A DNA stretch of 18,159 bases from an uncultured Phycisphaerales bacterium (GTDB lineage Bacteria; Planctomycetota; Phycisphaerae; Sedimentisphaerales; Anaerobacaceae): contig CALEZT010000076.1 in NCBI GenBank assembly GCA_937927975.1, forward strand, positions 1 through 18,159, written 5' to 3'. The position numbers and the translations under genes are program-made. Shown here in pieces: positions 7,260-13,928 of the stretch. The notes beneath the pieces are model-generated. The model was not told the DNA's origin and did not search any database. It was given only the letters and a program-made list of their open reading frames with translations. The stretch's first letter is position 1. Each line of letters begins with the position of its first letter.

Positions 7260-7560
7260 TCGGAAAGAAACTCACGTAGCCCCCCCAAAGTTTGTCACGG
7301 CTCGGCTCACCTTCCGAGTATGCCGTCGCAGATGGGGTTTCGGGGTCCCCAACGCGGTCAAGCGTTGGGGATCCCTCCGAGACGCAGCACGCTGCGCCCG
7401 GACGCCCCTAAGCCTGGGGTCTTTCGGGGTCCCCGACACGGAGCCCGTGACGAGTTCCCCCCTCCTGTCTATGAGGCAGGCTTCTGCTTCAAAGACTCTG
7501 TCATGACTGTTGCATCCTGCTTTCCCTCCTCCGTCGTTACCTAAAGTCTACGACACAAAA
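7260..7560 (-). ncRNA. Candidate structured RNA or leader, unidentified
   Basis: No coding gene is supported here. On the minus strand the segment contains a 12-bp stem at 7343-7375 (core CCCCAACGC with GCGTTGGGG, plus GGG with CCC), a CGCAG-CACG-CTGCG hairpin near 7383-7396, a CCTG...CAGG hairpin near 7465-7481, and then the perfect terminator hairpin at 7221-7255. The phrase TTTCGGGGTCCCC occurs twice (7338 and 7421 regions). A weak promoter-like pair (TTGCCT, 16 bases, TAGACT) occurs near 7546-7573. I checked by eye for 6S, RNase P, tmRNA, SRP and B12 or TPP riboswitch signatures and saw none. It may equally be another repeat element in a long 3' UTR. Confidence 0.3.
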
Positions 7561-7577
7561 CGGGAAAGGCAAAGGAC

Positions 7578-7671
7578 AAGTGTGAAGTTTCAAGTTCAAA
7601 GTGTGAAGTCAGAAAGAGAGTGCCGAGAGCCGGCTCTGACTTCAAACTTGAAACTTTACACTTCAAACTTC
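7578..7671. repeat. Inverted repeat family B, copy 2
   Basis: The left arm 7578-7610 (AAGTGTGAAGTTTCAAG) and the right arm 7637-7671 (CTGACTTCAAACTTGAAAC) are near reverse complements, extended by GTCAGA...TCTGAC toward the centre. The end of the right arm supplies the TGA stop of the neighbouring parvulin gene. Confidence 0.75.
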
Positions 7672-8520
7672 TTCCACCTTCGCCTTGCTTCGCAGCGAAT
7701 CGAGGTACTCGCCGAGGGCCTGCTCTCGCTTGTGCTCTGCCGCCTGCTCAGCGACCTGGTCGCGGACCTCTTTCAACGGCGGGACCGCAGGCGGCCGGCG
7801 GTCGTACAGCTTGGCGATGTGGAAGCCGAACCGTGTGCGAAAGACGTCGCTGACCTGGCCGGGATTCAGATTGAACACGACGTCTTCGAACTCCTCGACG
7901 AGCTGGCCGCGCACGACGTAGCCCAGGTCGCCGCCGCGGTCGGCGCAGTCGGTGTACTTGGGCGCGACGATCTCGAACGCCGCGCCGCCAGCGATCTCGG
8001 CGTGAGCCTGCGAAACCGCCTGGTGCGCCGCGGCCTCGTCGGTCTGCCAGTTGACGTATTTGACGATGTGGGCGACGCGGATCTGCTCGCCGGAGGCGAA
8101 TCGCTCCTGGTTCTGCTCGAAGTACTCCGCGATCTCGGCCTCCGTGGGCTTGGAGGTCTTGGCGTAGATCTCGCCGATCTTGTGCTCGACCTTCATCTGG
8201 AGCTCGATCATCTCCTTGACCTTCTCGTCGCTGTCGGCGTCGAACTCCTTGTGGAGGTCCTCGATCTTTTCGTACCGCTCCTTGAGCCGGGCGAAGGCCG
8301 CTTCGACGTCGCTCGTCGGGATCGCAGGACCCGAGCTCCCGGCCTCCTGTCGGAGCAGGACCCGCTCGATCACGTTCTCCTTCGACCAGTCCAGAAGCTG
8401 GGCCTCGCGGGCCGACGGCTCCAGGGTGGAGAAGACCTGCTCGTAGCTGGGCCGCAGACGGGCCGCCTCTTCCTGAATCTCTCGGTCTTCAATTCGCTGA
8501 CCATTGACTACAATCGCCAT
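7663..8520 (-). CDS. Parvulin-type peptidyl-prolyl isomerase (PpiC/SurA-like)
   Basis: This 285-residue protein has a helical N-terminal chaperone-like region (about 1-135, SurA_N-like) and one rotamase domain (about 145-250: RVAHIVKYV, then CADRGGDLGYVVRGQLVEEF, NPGQVSDVFRTRFGFHIAKL). The DxGGDLG segment is the parvulin signature. Unlike SurA, PrsA or PpiD it has no signal peptide or membrane anchor, so it is predicted to act in the cytoplasm. A GGAG lies six bases before the ATG. It is the last gene of a likely operon with thymidylate synthase, but repeat C1 separates them. Its stop codon is inside repeat B2, so the natural C-terminus may have been replaced. pdxA and rsmA nearby recall the surA-pdxA-rsmA cluster. 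Confidence 0.87.
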   Translation of the reverse strand: MAIVVNGQRIEDREIQEEAARLRPSYEQVFSTLEPSAREAQLLDWSKENVIERVLLRQEAGSSGPAIPTSDVEAAFARLKERYEKIEDLHKEFDADSDEKVKEMIELQMKVEHKIGEIYAKTSKPTEAEIAEYFEQNQERFASGEQIRVAHIVKYVNWQTDEAAAHQAVSQAHAEIAGGAAFEIVAPKYTDCADRGGDLGYVVRGQLVEEFEDVVFNLNPGQVSDVFRTRFGFHIAKLYDRRPPAVPPLKEVRDQVAEQAAEHKREQALGEYLDSLRSKAKVEEV

Positions 8521-8540
8521 TCTCTGCTCCTGAGTCTTTC

Positions 8541-8690
8541 AAATCCGAAATCCGAAACTCGAAATCCGAAACAAATTCAAATGACGAAAGCCCAAATGAC
8601 CGAAACGCTGTCGCACGTCGGGCAGTCCGTTTTGAATTTCGAGCTTTGGTCATTCGTGCTTGTTTCGGATTTCGAAATTCGGATTTCGTG
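8541..8690. repeat. Inverted repeat family C, copy 1
   Basis: The left arm has tandem AAATCCGAAATCCGAAA units, then CAAATTCAAATGAC and CAAATGACC. The right arm mirrors these (TTGAATTTCGAG, TTGGTCATTCG, TTTCGGATTTCGAAATTC). It fills nearly the whole gap between the thymidylate synthase and parvulin genes. The second copy is at 12601-12776. Confidence 0.85.
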
Positions 8691-8707
8691 CTTTTCTCGC
8701 AGCGGTC

Positions 8708-9595
8708 TTATCCCCGCGCTTTGGCGAACCAATCGGGGTCCTTCGCCAGCTTCTCCCTGGCCTCCTGCGTCATCATCTCGAACGCGGGATGATTGCTCTT
8801 CCAGGCTCGCTGCGCGAAGGGGGTCTTCCGCATCTTCTCGATCTCCACCGCGGCTTCGCGGAGGTAGCTGCCATAGATGTGCAGCGAGTCGCTGATGTCC
8901 ACGTAGCGTCCCACGCGGACCGGCTCGCCTCGCTTCTTGGCGATCGCCTCCGCGATCGTCCGCTGCAGGTCGGTCAAGGCGTAGACGTTCATGAACCAGG
9001 CCTTGTACAGGTCCCGGCTTCGCCAGTGCGTGTTCATGTTCAGCGTCCAGCCGCCGGCCTCGTCGGCGATGAGCCTGCACCAGATCCGCTGCAAGCACGG
9101 CGGATCGTCCGTCTGCGGGTCGGCGGTGGGCATCCAGGTGACCGCCTGGGCCCGGCGGGTGTGGCCCGCTTCGGACAGGCTGTCGATGATGTACTGGATC
9201 TGGTCGACCGCACCGAACGGCTTGGGACTCTTGGGATCGCGAAGATCCTCGACCGGCCGATACGCGAACAGCCTCTCGTGATAGGTATAGGTCCACTTGC
9301 CGGCGGCGGGGTCGATCCAGTGGTCATGAATGCCGCCGACCACCTCCTGGCGGTAGGCTTCGAGTTCTTCCGGCCCGCCGGGGAAGTTCTTGTGAATCCG
9401 AGGCTCGTTGAACGGGTTCGTCACCGCGATCATCACCGTCGCGTCCTTGCTGGGCGGATCGCCCGGCTTGTCGTACTGGGTCTTGACCTCGTACCCCTGG
9501 TCCCACACAGCCAGCACGGCCTTCTCCCAGGCTTCGGGCAGGCACCCGGCGGTGATCGAAATCACGGGCATTCCATCGATCGCGGTCTTCGTCAT
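8708..9595 (-). CDS. thyA: Thymidylate synthase, archaeal-type ThyA family
   Basis: The predicted 295-residue cytoplasmic enzyme methylates dUMP to dTMP using methylene-tetrahydrofolate. Key family elements are RRAQAVTWMP (147-156; phosphate-binding arginines), DDPPCLQRIW with the catalytic Cys at 167, RSRD at 192-195 (phosphate/uracil contacts), a MN with N203, and SDSLHIY at 236-241, equivalent to the GDTHLY of E. coli. The PPCLQ context is like archaeal ThyA rather than APCH of E. coli. A related dUMP/dCMP hydroxymethylase cannot be fully excluded. The start at 9595 is set by the ATGA overlap with the upstream gene; a longer frame to 9757 just overlaps that gene. No dihydrofolate reductase gene is adjacent. 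Confidence 0.88.
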   Translation of the reverse strand: MTKTAIDGMPVISITAGCLPEAWEKAVLAVWDQGYEVKTQYDKPGDPPSKDATVMIAVTNPFNEPRIHKNFPGGPEELEAYRQEVVGGIHDHWIDPAAGKWTYTYHERLFAYRPVEDLRDPKSPKPFGAVDQIQYIIDSLSEAGHTRRAQAVTWMPTADPQTDDPPCLQRIWCRLIADEAGGWTLNMNTHWRSRDLYKAWFMNVYALTDLQRTIAEAIAKKRGEPVRVGRYVDISDSLHIYGSYLREAAVEIEKMRKTPFAQRAWKSNHPAFEMMTQEAREKLAKDPDWFAKARG

Positions 9596-10206
9596 CGTTG
9601 CACAGGCTCCACAGTGGCCGGCTCGGTCCCTCGTCTGGGCTTCAAGAACCGGCTGATGTCCAACTCTTGCGGCGTGATCTTGTACTGAGCTCCATGGCGT
9701 TCGGAGATGTCCTCCAGCATCTGCTTGGCTCGGAAGGCGTACCAGCTCTCCGGCCAACGCTGGAGAATATCGCGGGCGGCCTTGACCATCTGGCCATACT
9801 GCATCATCGGAAGCCGACCGATGCTGCGACCGGCAACCGCCCAGGGCAAAAGCTGCTGTGCCGCGATATCCTCGGTCTCATCCAGCGGGATGAAATGCAG
9901 AGTGGTCGGCTTGGTGATGCTGCTGGGCAGAACCACGCCGGGGACCTGAGCGGTCGGTTGAGGCTCCTGCGCAGGGGTCTGGGCTTGAGTCTCAGGGACA
10001 GGCTGCTGCTGCACCGGCTCGGGCGCGGGCTCCGCGGGCTTAGGAGCCTGGCCGAACTGCTTGTCCCGGTCGGCCATGTCGTAGAAGGTCTTGTCCTTCT
10101 CCGCAGGCGACGGCTCCGACCCGTTCCCGCCGAACCGGCCGAGAACGACGATCACCAGGACGATCGCGACGACCGCTCCTGCAATCTTGACCCATATCGA
10201 ATCCAC
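9592..10206 (-). CDS. Membrane-anchored protein of unknown function, upstream of thyA
   Basis: This is a 204-residue protein with one N-terminal transmembrane helix (about 7-24: KIAGAVVAIVLVIVVLGRF) and a short charged segment. A Pro/Gln/Glu/Ala-rich flexible linker follows (about 50-90: PAPEPVQQQPVPETQAQTPA), then a compact C-terminal domain of about 100 residues (IPLDETEDIAAQQLLPWAVA..., WPESWYAFRAKQMLEDI). The probable topology is a short cytoplasmic tail with the C-terminal domain outside the membrane. I do not recognise the family. The GTG at 10206 is preferred because AAAGGAG lies eight bases upstream; an ATG at 10227 would put that site inside the coding region. The stop overlaps the thyA start (ATGA), implying translational coupling. 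Confidence 0.75.
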   Translation of the reverse strand: MDSIWVKIAGAVVAIVLVIVVLGRFGGNGSEPSPAEKDKTFYDMADRDKQFGQAPKPAEPAPEPVQQQPVPETQAQTPAQEPQPTAQVPGVVLPSSITKPTTLHFIPLDETEDIAAQQLLPWAVAGRSIGRLPMMQYGQMVKAARDILQRWPESWYAFRAKQMLEDISERHGAQYKITPQELDISRFLKPRRGTEPATVEPVQR

Positions 10207-10288
10207 GATTTTCGCTCCTTTCCCCATCGAGACAGCCGCTTGGTCGCCTCGACGACAATCTCTGAGAGCCTTTTTTCACTGCCCGGCC

Positions 10289-10316
10289 ATCTTAGCACGC
10301 CCGGCTCCCCTCGCAA
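10289..10316 (-). promoter_or_regulatory. Possible promoter for the membrane protein-thyA operon
   Basis: On the minus strand TTGCGA (10316-10311), 16 bases, then TAAGAT (10294-10289), about 80 bases before the GTG start. Both hexamers match consensus at four of six positions. Confidence 0.35.
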
Positions 10317-10362
10317 ATGAGATTTCGCGACAGCGGCGTTTGTGTATGCGTCTATATTCCCT

Positions 10363-10490
10363 GGGGGCATCCTGGGCCTTTGTCATGCTGAGCGAAGCGA
10401 AGCATCTGGCCTTCGGATGCAACGAACGCACGCCCGCATTCTGTGCCCAGATCCCTCGCTTCGCTCAGGATGACAGAGTGGGAGCCCCCA
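10363..10490. repeat. Inverted repeat family D, copy 1 (divergent)
   Basis: The left arm (GGGGGCATCCTGGGCC, TGTCATGCTGAGCGAAGCG) and right arm (CGCTTCGCTCAGGATGACAG, GGGAGCCCCC) are near reverse complements. The core TCATCCTGAGCGAAGCGAAG type is shared with copies at 15921-16094 and 17893-18066, but the outer arms differ. Confidence 0.75.
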
Positions 10491-10517
10491 CGCCCCACGA
10501 AATCCAGTCGCACACGC

Positions 10518-10600
10518 GTTTGTAGTGACGCCGTGAGGCGTTATCTTCATCCTCCGGGAACGGCAAAGAGAAGATATGCCCTTACGGGCACACTACGAAC
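10518..10600. repeat. BIME-like pair of REP units (family F)
   Basis: Two 31-base arms face each other. The left, 10518-10548, contains GTTTGTAGTG then hairpin ACGCC-GTGA-GGCGT then TATCTTC. The right, 10570-10600, is its reverse complement, with hairpin TGCCC-GTAA-GGGCA. Each arm therefore holds a small stem-loop beside a GTAG tetranucleotide, the layout of REP sequences recognised by RAYT transposases. No RAYT gene is in the window. Confidence 0.7.
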
Positions 10601-10614
10601 GCAGGAACAATTGT

Positions 10615-10644
10615 TTGACAGGCTGGGGTTCCAGATCATAGCAT
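10615..10644 (+). promoter_or_regulatory. Possible promoter for ribE
   Basis: A perfect TTGACA (10615-10620) is followed after 18 bases by TAGCAT (10639-10644). This gives a leader of about 80 bases before ribE. No FMN riboswitch motif was seen in that leader. Confidence 0.45.
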
Positions 10645-10731
10645 AGGCCTACGGCTCAAGGAGGAGCGGGAGGTGATCCCGAGCGATGCTTTCGCGGCGG
10701 GAATCCGAAACGCCGTGAGAGATAAGCAGGT

Positions 10732-11376
10732 ATGTTCACTGGACTTATAGAAGCTGTATGCGAGGTCAAGTCGGTCGCCCCTGGCGCCTCCCAGGGCGGT
10801 TCGCTCGCGGTGGACCTGGGCGAACTGGCGGGGGATTGCCGACTGGGGGACAGCGTCGCAGTCAGCGGGGTGTGCCTGACCGTGACGCGGCTCCAGGGCT
10901 CGCTTGCCACCTTTGGCCTGAGCCCTGAGACGCTGGAGCGATCGTCGCTGGCGAACCTTCGGCCTGGCTCGAGGGTCAACATCGAGCGGGCGATGAAGGC
11001 CACCGACCGCTTCGGCGGACACATCGTGCAGGGCCACATCGACGGCGTCGGCGCCGTTCGCTCGGTCAAGACGCTGGGCGAGTTCGCCGAAGTAGAGTTT
11101 GCCGTCGACCGCGAACTCCTGGACCAGATGGTCCCCAAGGGCTCGGTCGCGGTGGACGGCGTGAGCCTGACGATTGCGGGCCTGGGCGCAGGCGGTTTTC
11201 GCATTGCGGCGATTCCCGAAACCCTGAACAGGACCACGCTGGGCAGCGCATATGAAGGCAGGCGCGTCAATATCGAAGTGGACATCCTGGTCAAGATCGT
11301 CCGACGGCAACTGGAGGTTCTGCTGCCTTCGCAGCAGCCGTTGACCGTCGACCGATTGCGTCAGATGGGATTTTAG
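10732..11376 (+). CDS. ribE: Riboflavin synthase alpha subunit
   Basis: The enzyme dismutates two 6,7-dimethyl-8-ribityllumazine molecules to riboflavin and the pyrimidinedione. The 214-residue protein has the invariant N-terminus MFTGLIE and two lumazine-binding barrels in tandem (about 1-97 and 98-195), seen as paired motifs SGVCLTV / DGVSLTI and GGHIVQGHIDGVG. The C-terminal tail (RRQLEVLLPSQQPLTV) fits the trimerisation helix. The start is fixed by homology; AGCAGGT just before it is a weak ribosome site. Repeats D1 and F precede it and repeat E2 follows its stop at once, so pdxA may not be strictly co-transcribed. The other riboflavin genes are not here. Confidence 0.96.
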   Translation: MFTGLIEAVCEVKSVAPGASQGGSLAVDLGELAGDCRLGDSVAVSGVCLTVTRLQGSLATFGLSPETLERSSLANLRPGSRVNIERAMKATDRFGGHIVQGHIDGVGAVRSVKTLGEFAEVEFAVDRELLDQMVPKGSVAVDGVSLTIAGLGAGGFRIAAIPETLNRTTLGSAYEGRRVNIEVDILVKIVRRQLEVLLPSQQPLTVDRLRQMGF

Positions 11377-11485
11377 AATCGACGATCTACGAATTACTGT
11401 TTGCGATCTGGCTCTCGCCAGGGCCGAGTCGTGGGTCGCATCTGTAGATCGTAAATAAAAAATAGCAGATAGTAGATTGAAAATG
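11377..11485. repeat. AT-rich inverted repeat family E, copy 2
   Basis: It begins immediately after the ribE stop (GATCTACGAATTACTGTTTG) and ends at the pdxA start (GATCGTAAATAAAAAATAGC, AGTAGATTGAAA). It shares the arm pattern TAAAT..AAAATAGCA and TTTACGAT with E1 at 1401-1510, around a GC-rich centre. Confidence 0.55.
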
Positions 11486-12592
11486 GCCAAGGGCGCTCGC
11501 AACTCGATCTCGGAACAGATGGTCATCGGGGTGACCATGGGAGATCCCGCGGGCATCGGGCCCGAGGTGGTGGTCAAGGCGCTGGCCGATCCCGAGGTCC
11601 GTCGGGCGGCCAAGTTCATCGTCTTCGGCATGAACGAGCAGCTCTGCTACGCCGCGGACCGGGCGGAGATCGAGCCGTTCTGGGGTCGGCACCAGCACGA
11701 GAAGATCAGTCGGGACTATCCTTATAAAGCGGTGGTCGCCGACTACGACGAGTTCAGCGTGCCTCCCTGGCTGAAGGAGCCCAGCCGGGTATCGGGCGAG
11801 GCTTCGATCAAGTTCTGCACCGACGCCATCGCCGCCGCCAAGGCGGGCATCATCGACGGGATCGTGACTGCCCCCATCAGCAAGGCGAGCTGGAAGATGG
11901 CCGACGCGACCTGGCCGGGACATACGGAGCTCTTCGCCCAGAAGTGCAAGGCCCCTCGCAAGGCGATGATGTTCGTCGCCGGACCGCTGAAAGTGGCCCT
12001 GGCGACGATCCACCTGGGCTTGTTCGACGTCCGCAACAAGTTCACGATCGGCTGCGTCTTCGAGCCGATCGACCTGCTCAACGACGCCTTGAGGGAGTAT
12101 TTCGGCATTGAGAACCCGCACATCGGGGTGGCGGGTCTCAATCCGCACGCAGGCGAGCAAGGCCAGTTCGGCGACGAGGAAGAGCGGATCATCCGCCCCG
12201 CGATCCTGCTGGCCCAGGAGCAGGGCATCGACTGCGTCGGCCCGATCCCCGCTGATGCCCTCTTCGTCAAGGCCATCCGTGGCGAGTACGACGCAGTGGT
12301 CGCCATGTACCACGACCAGGGCATGATCCCGGTCAAGCTGCTGGACTTCGACCACGCGGTCAACATCACGATCGGCCTGCCCCTGGTGCGAACCAGCCCA
12401 GCCCATGGGACCGCGTTCGATATCGCCGGACGCAATTTGGCGAATCCATCGAGCATGAAGTCCGCCATCCTGATGGCGATCCAGATGGCCAAGACCCGCC
12501 GGGCCTTTAAGCCGGCCCCGGTGACGCCCAGCGGACGATCCGTCAACGGAGCCTCCTCCGAAGGCCGCGAGGAGCCCAGCGACGTCGCATAG
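11483..12592 (+). CDS. pdxA: 4-hydroxythreonine-4-phosphate dehydrogenase PdxA
   Basis: An NAD-dependent, divalent-metal enzyme of the DXP-dependent pyridoxal phosphate route. The roughly 369-residue protein shows VTMGDPAGIGPE near the N-terminus, TAPISKASW, the metal-site GHTELFA, TIHLGLFDV, GLNPHAGEQGQFGDEE, GPIPADALF, VAMYHDQG and TSPAHGTAFDIAG, the full set of PdxA motifs in order. The C-terminal 30 residues (PSGRSVNGASSEGREEPSD) are a low-complexity extension. The start is uncertain: ATG 11483 lies at the edge of repeat E2, while ATG 11519 would give MVIGVTMGDPAG, closer to typical PdxA; neither has a clear Shine-Dalgarno. A YdfG/PdxA2 paralogue role is possible but less likely beside rsmA. 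Confidence 0.94.
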   Translation: MAKGARNSISEQMVIGVTMGDPAGIGPEVVVKALADPEVRRAAKFIVFGMNEQLCYAADRAEIEPFWGRHQHEKISRDYPYKAVVADYDEFSVPPWLKEPSRVSGEASIKFCTDAIAAAKAGIIDGIVTAPISKASWKMADATWPGHTELFAQKCKAPRKAMMFVAGPLKVALATIHLGLFDVRNKFTIGCVFEPIDLLNDALREYFGIENPHIGVAGLNPHAGEQGQFGDEEERIIRPAILLAQEQGIDCVGPIPADALFVKAIRGEYDAVVAMYHDQGMIPVKLLDFDHAVNITIGLPLVRTSPAHGTAFDIAGRNLANPSSMKSAILMAIQMAKTRRAFKPAPVTPSGRSVNGASSEGREEPSDVA

Positions 12593-12600
12593 GGGCCGCC

Positions 12601-12776
12601 AAATCCGAATATCGAAATTCGAAATCCGACCCCGCCTCTGGCGGGAACGTCAACAAACCCAAATGACCGAAATCCAAATGACAGAAACGTTGGCGGCGTC
12701 CGGACGAGCCGTTTTGGACATGGGGTTTTTGGATTTTGGATTTGTTTCGGATTTCGAATTTCGGATTTCGAGTTTC
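12601..12776. repeat. Inverted repeat family C, copy 2, with nested hairpin
   Basis: The left arm (AAATCCGAATATCGAAATTC and onward) and the right arm (TTGTTTCGGATTTCGAATTT and onward, to 12776) match copy C1. The left arm is interrupted by a perfect mini-hairpin, CCCGCC-TCT-GGCGGG (12631-12645). The right arm ends a few bases before the rsmA ATG. Confidence 0.85.
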
Positions 12777-12784
12777 TCTTCCTG

Positions 12785-13717
12785 ATGCAGACCAAACGCC
12801 AAATCCAGGAACTCCTCACCGCCGCGGGCGTGGCCCCCAACCGCCGGCTGGGCCAGCATTTCCTCGTGGACTTGAACCTCATGCGTCTGGTGGTCGATTC
12901 GGCGGGAATCGGGCCTTGCGACGTGGTCCTGGAGATCGGGACCGGGACCGCGTCACTGACCGAGGCCCTGGCCGAACAGGCGGGACAGGTCGTCACCGTC
13001 GAGCTGGACACCACCCTGGCGGGCATCGCACGGTTCCGCCTGGCTGAAAAGGCCAATGTGCAAGCACTCCACACCGATGCGCTCTCGAACAAAGGCTCGA
13101 TGGCTCCGACGGTCATTGAGGCGATCGGTGCGGCGAAGTCGCAGCTTATGGGGATGGGACGGATAGGACCTATGGGACCTATCGGTCAGGAACGGGCCGA
13201 GGCTCGGCTCCTGCTCGTGGCGAATCTGCCTTATGACGTGGCCTCGCCGATCATGATCAACCTGGTCAAAGGGCCCCTGATCGTCGATGCGATGTGCGTG
13301 ACCGTGCAGAAGGAGGTCGCCGAGCGGATGATCGCCTCCCCAGGCCGGCGGGACTACGGGACTTTGAGCATTTTCCTGCAGGCGACCGGCAAGGTCGAGA
13401 GGCTCAGGACCCTGCCGCCCAGCGCGTTCTGGCCTCCGCCGCAGGTGGATTCTGCAATCGTCCGCTACACCCGCGACCCGGCCAAGGTCCACAGCATCGA
13501 GGATATGGGCCTTTTCGGGGCTGTTGTGAGCCTTTTTATCGGCCATCGACGCAAGATGCTTCGGGCCTGCGTCAAGACCGCCCCGCCGGAGCTGCCTGCG
13601 CGGGACTTGTGGTCTGGAATCTTCGAACGGTGCTCCATCGACCCCACCTGCCGGCCGGAGGAGCTATCCCCCGATCAGTACGTCGCCCTGGCGAACGCCT
13701 GCCGGACACTTGGCTGA
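12785..13717 (+). CDS. rsmA: 16S rRNA dimethyladenosine transferase RsmA (KsgA)
   Basis: It dimethylates the two adjacent adenosines in the 3' terminal helix 45 loop of 16S rRNA using SAM. Motifs are RRLGQHFLVD (21-30), the SAM loop EIGTGTASLTE (50-60), NLPYDVASP (147-155) with the catalytic NLPY, and FWPPPQVDSAIV. At 310 residues it is longer than most (about 270), mainly because of an extra segment around residues 112-141, just before NLPY. That segment includes the in-frame translation of a palindromic repeat (MGMGRIGPMGPIG, nt 13148-13186). The ATG has no Shine-Dalgarno because repeat C2 ends right before it. It follows pdxA, as in the surA-pdxA-rsmA cluster. Confidence 0.95.
   Translation: MQTKRQIQELLTAAGVAPNRRLGQHFLVDLNLMRLVVDSAGIGPCDVVLEIGTGTASLTEALAEQAGQVVTVELDTTLAGIARFRLAEKANVQALHTDALSNKGSMAPTVIEAIGAAKSQLMGMGRIGPMGPIGQERAEARLLLVANLPYDVASPIMINLVKGPLIVDAMCVTVQKEVAERMIASPGRRDYGTLSIFLQATGKVERLRTLPPSAFWPPPQVDSAIVRYTRDPAKVHSIEDMGLFGAVVSLFIGHRRKMLRACVKTAPPELPARDLWSGIFERCSIDPTCRPEELSPDQYVALANACRTLG
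13148..13187. repeat. Palindromic repeat in frame inside rsmA
   Basis: GACGGATAGGACC-TAT-GGGACCTATCGGTC (13159-13187) is a near-perfect inverted repeat. The 13-base string GGACGGATAGGAC also occurs at 2418-2430, where it includes the miaA stop codon, supporting a dispersed element. In rsmA it encodes a Gly/Met/Pro-rich loop with no frameshift. Confidence 0.55.
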
Positions 13718-13775
13718 TCGCGAATCGCAGGAGAAATTGGGCAGCGGAGAACTGGGTGATTTGTAGAGTTTAGAT

Positions 13776-13804
13776 TTGCATCGCGTTAAAACCGCCGATA
13801 TAAT
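13776..13804 (+). promoter_or_regulatory. Promoter for the first pseudopilin gene
   Basis: TTGCAT (13776-13781), 17 bases, then a perfect TATAAT (13799-13804). The predicted leader is about 118 bases and contains a hairpin GATGCC-CCTTCTT-GGCATC followed by TTTCGTT (13863-13888 region), plus a longer-range ACAGGAT/ATCCTGT pairing, so an attenuator-like structure is possible. Confidence 0.6.
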
Positions 13805-13928
13805 GGCCAGCGTGGGTCAAGGTGTGTACTGGGATCAAGAAAAAGCAGGATTTGGTGGAACAGGATGCCCCTTCTTGGCATCTTTCGTTCGTAGGCGTCG
13901 GTATATCCTGTCTGGAAGGAGTGTTGGT

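Noticed and set aside
7260..7560. 6S RNA, RNase P RNA, tmRNA or cobalamin riboswitch
   Set aside because: None of the diagnostic conserved strings of these families could be found by eye, so only an unnamed candidate is reported.
10645..10731. FMN riboswitch before ribE
   Set aside because: The short leader lacks the conserved RFN-element strings and the needed paired arms.
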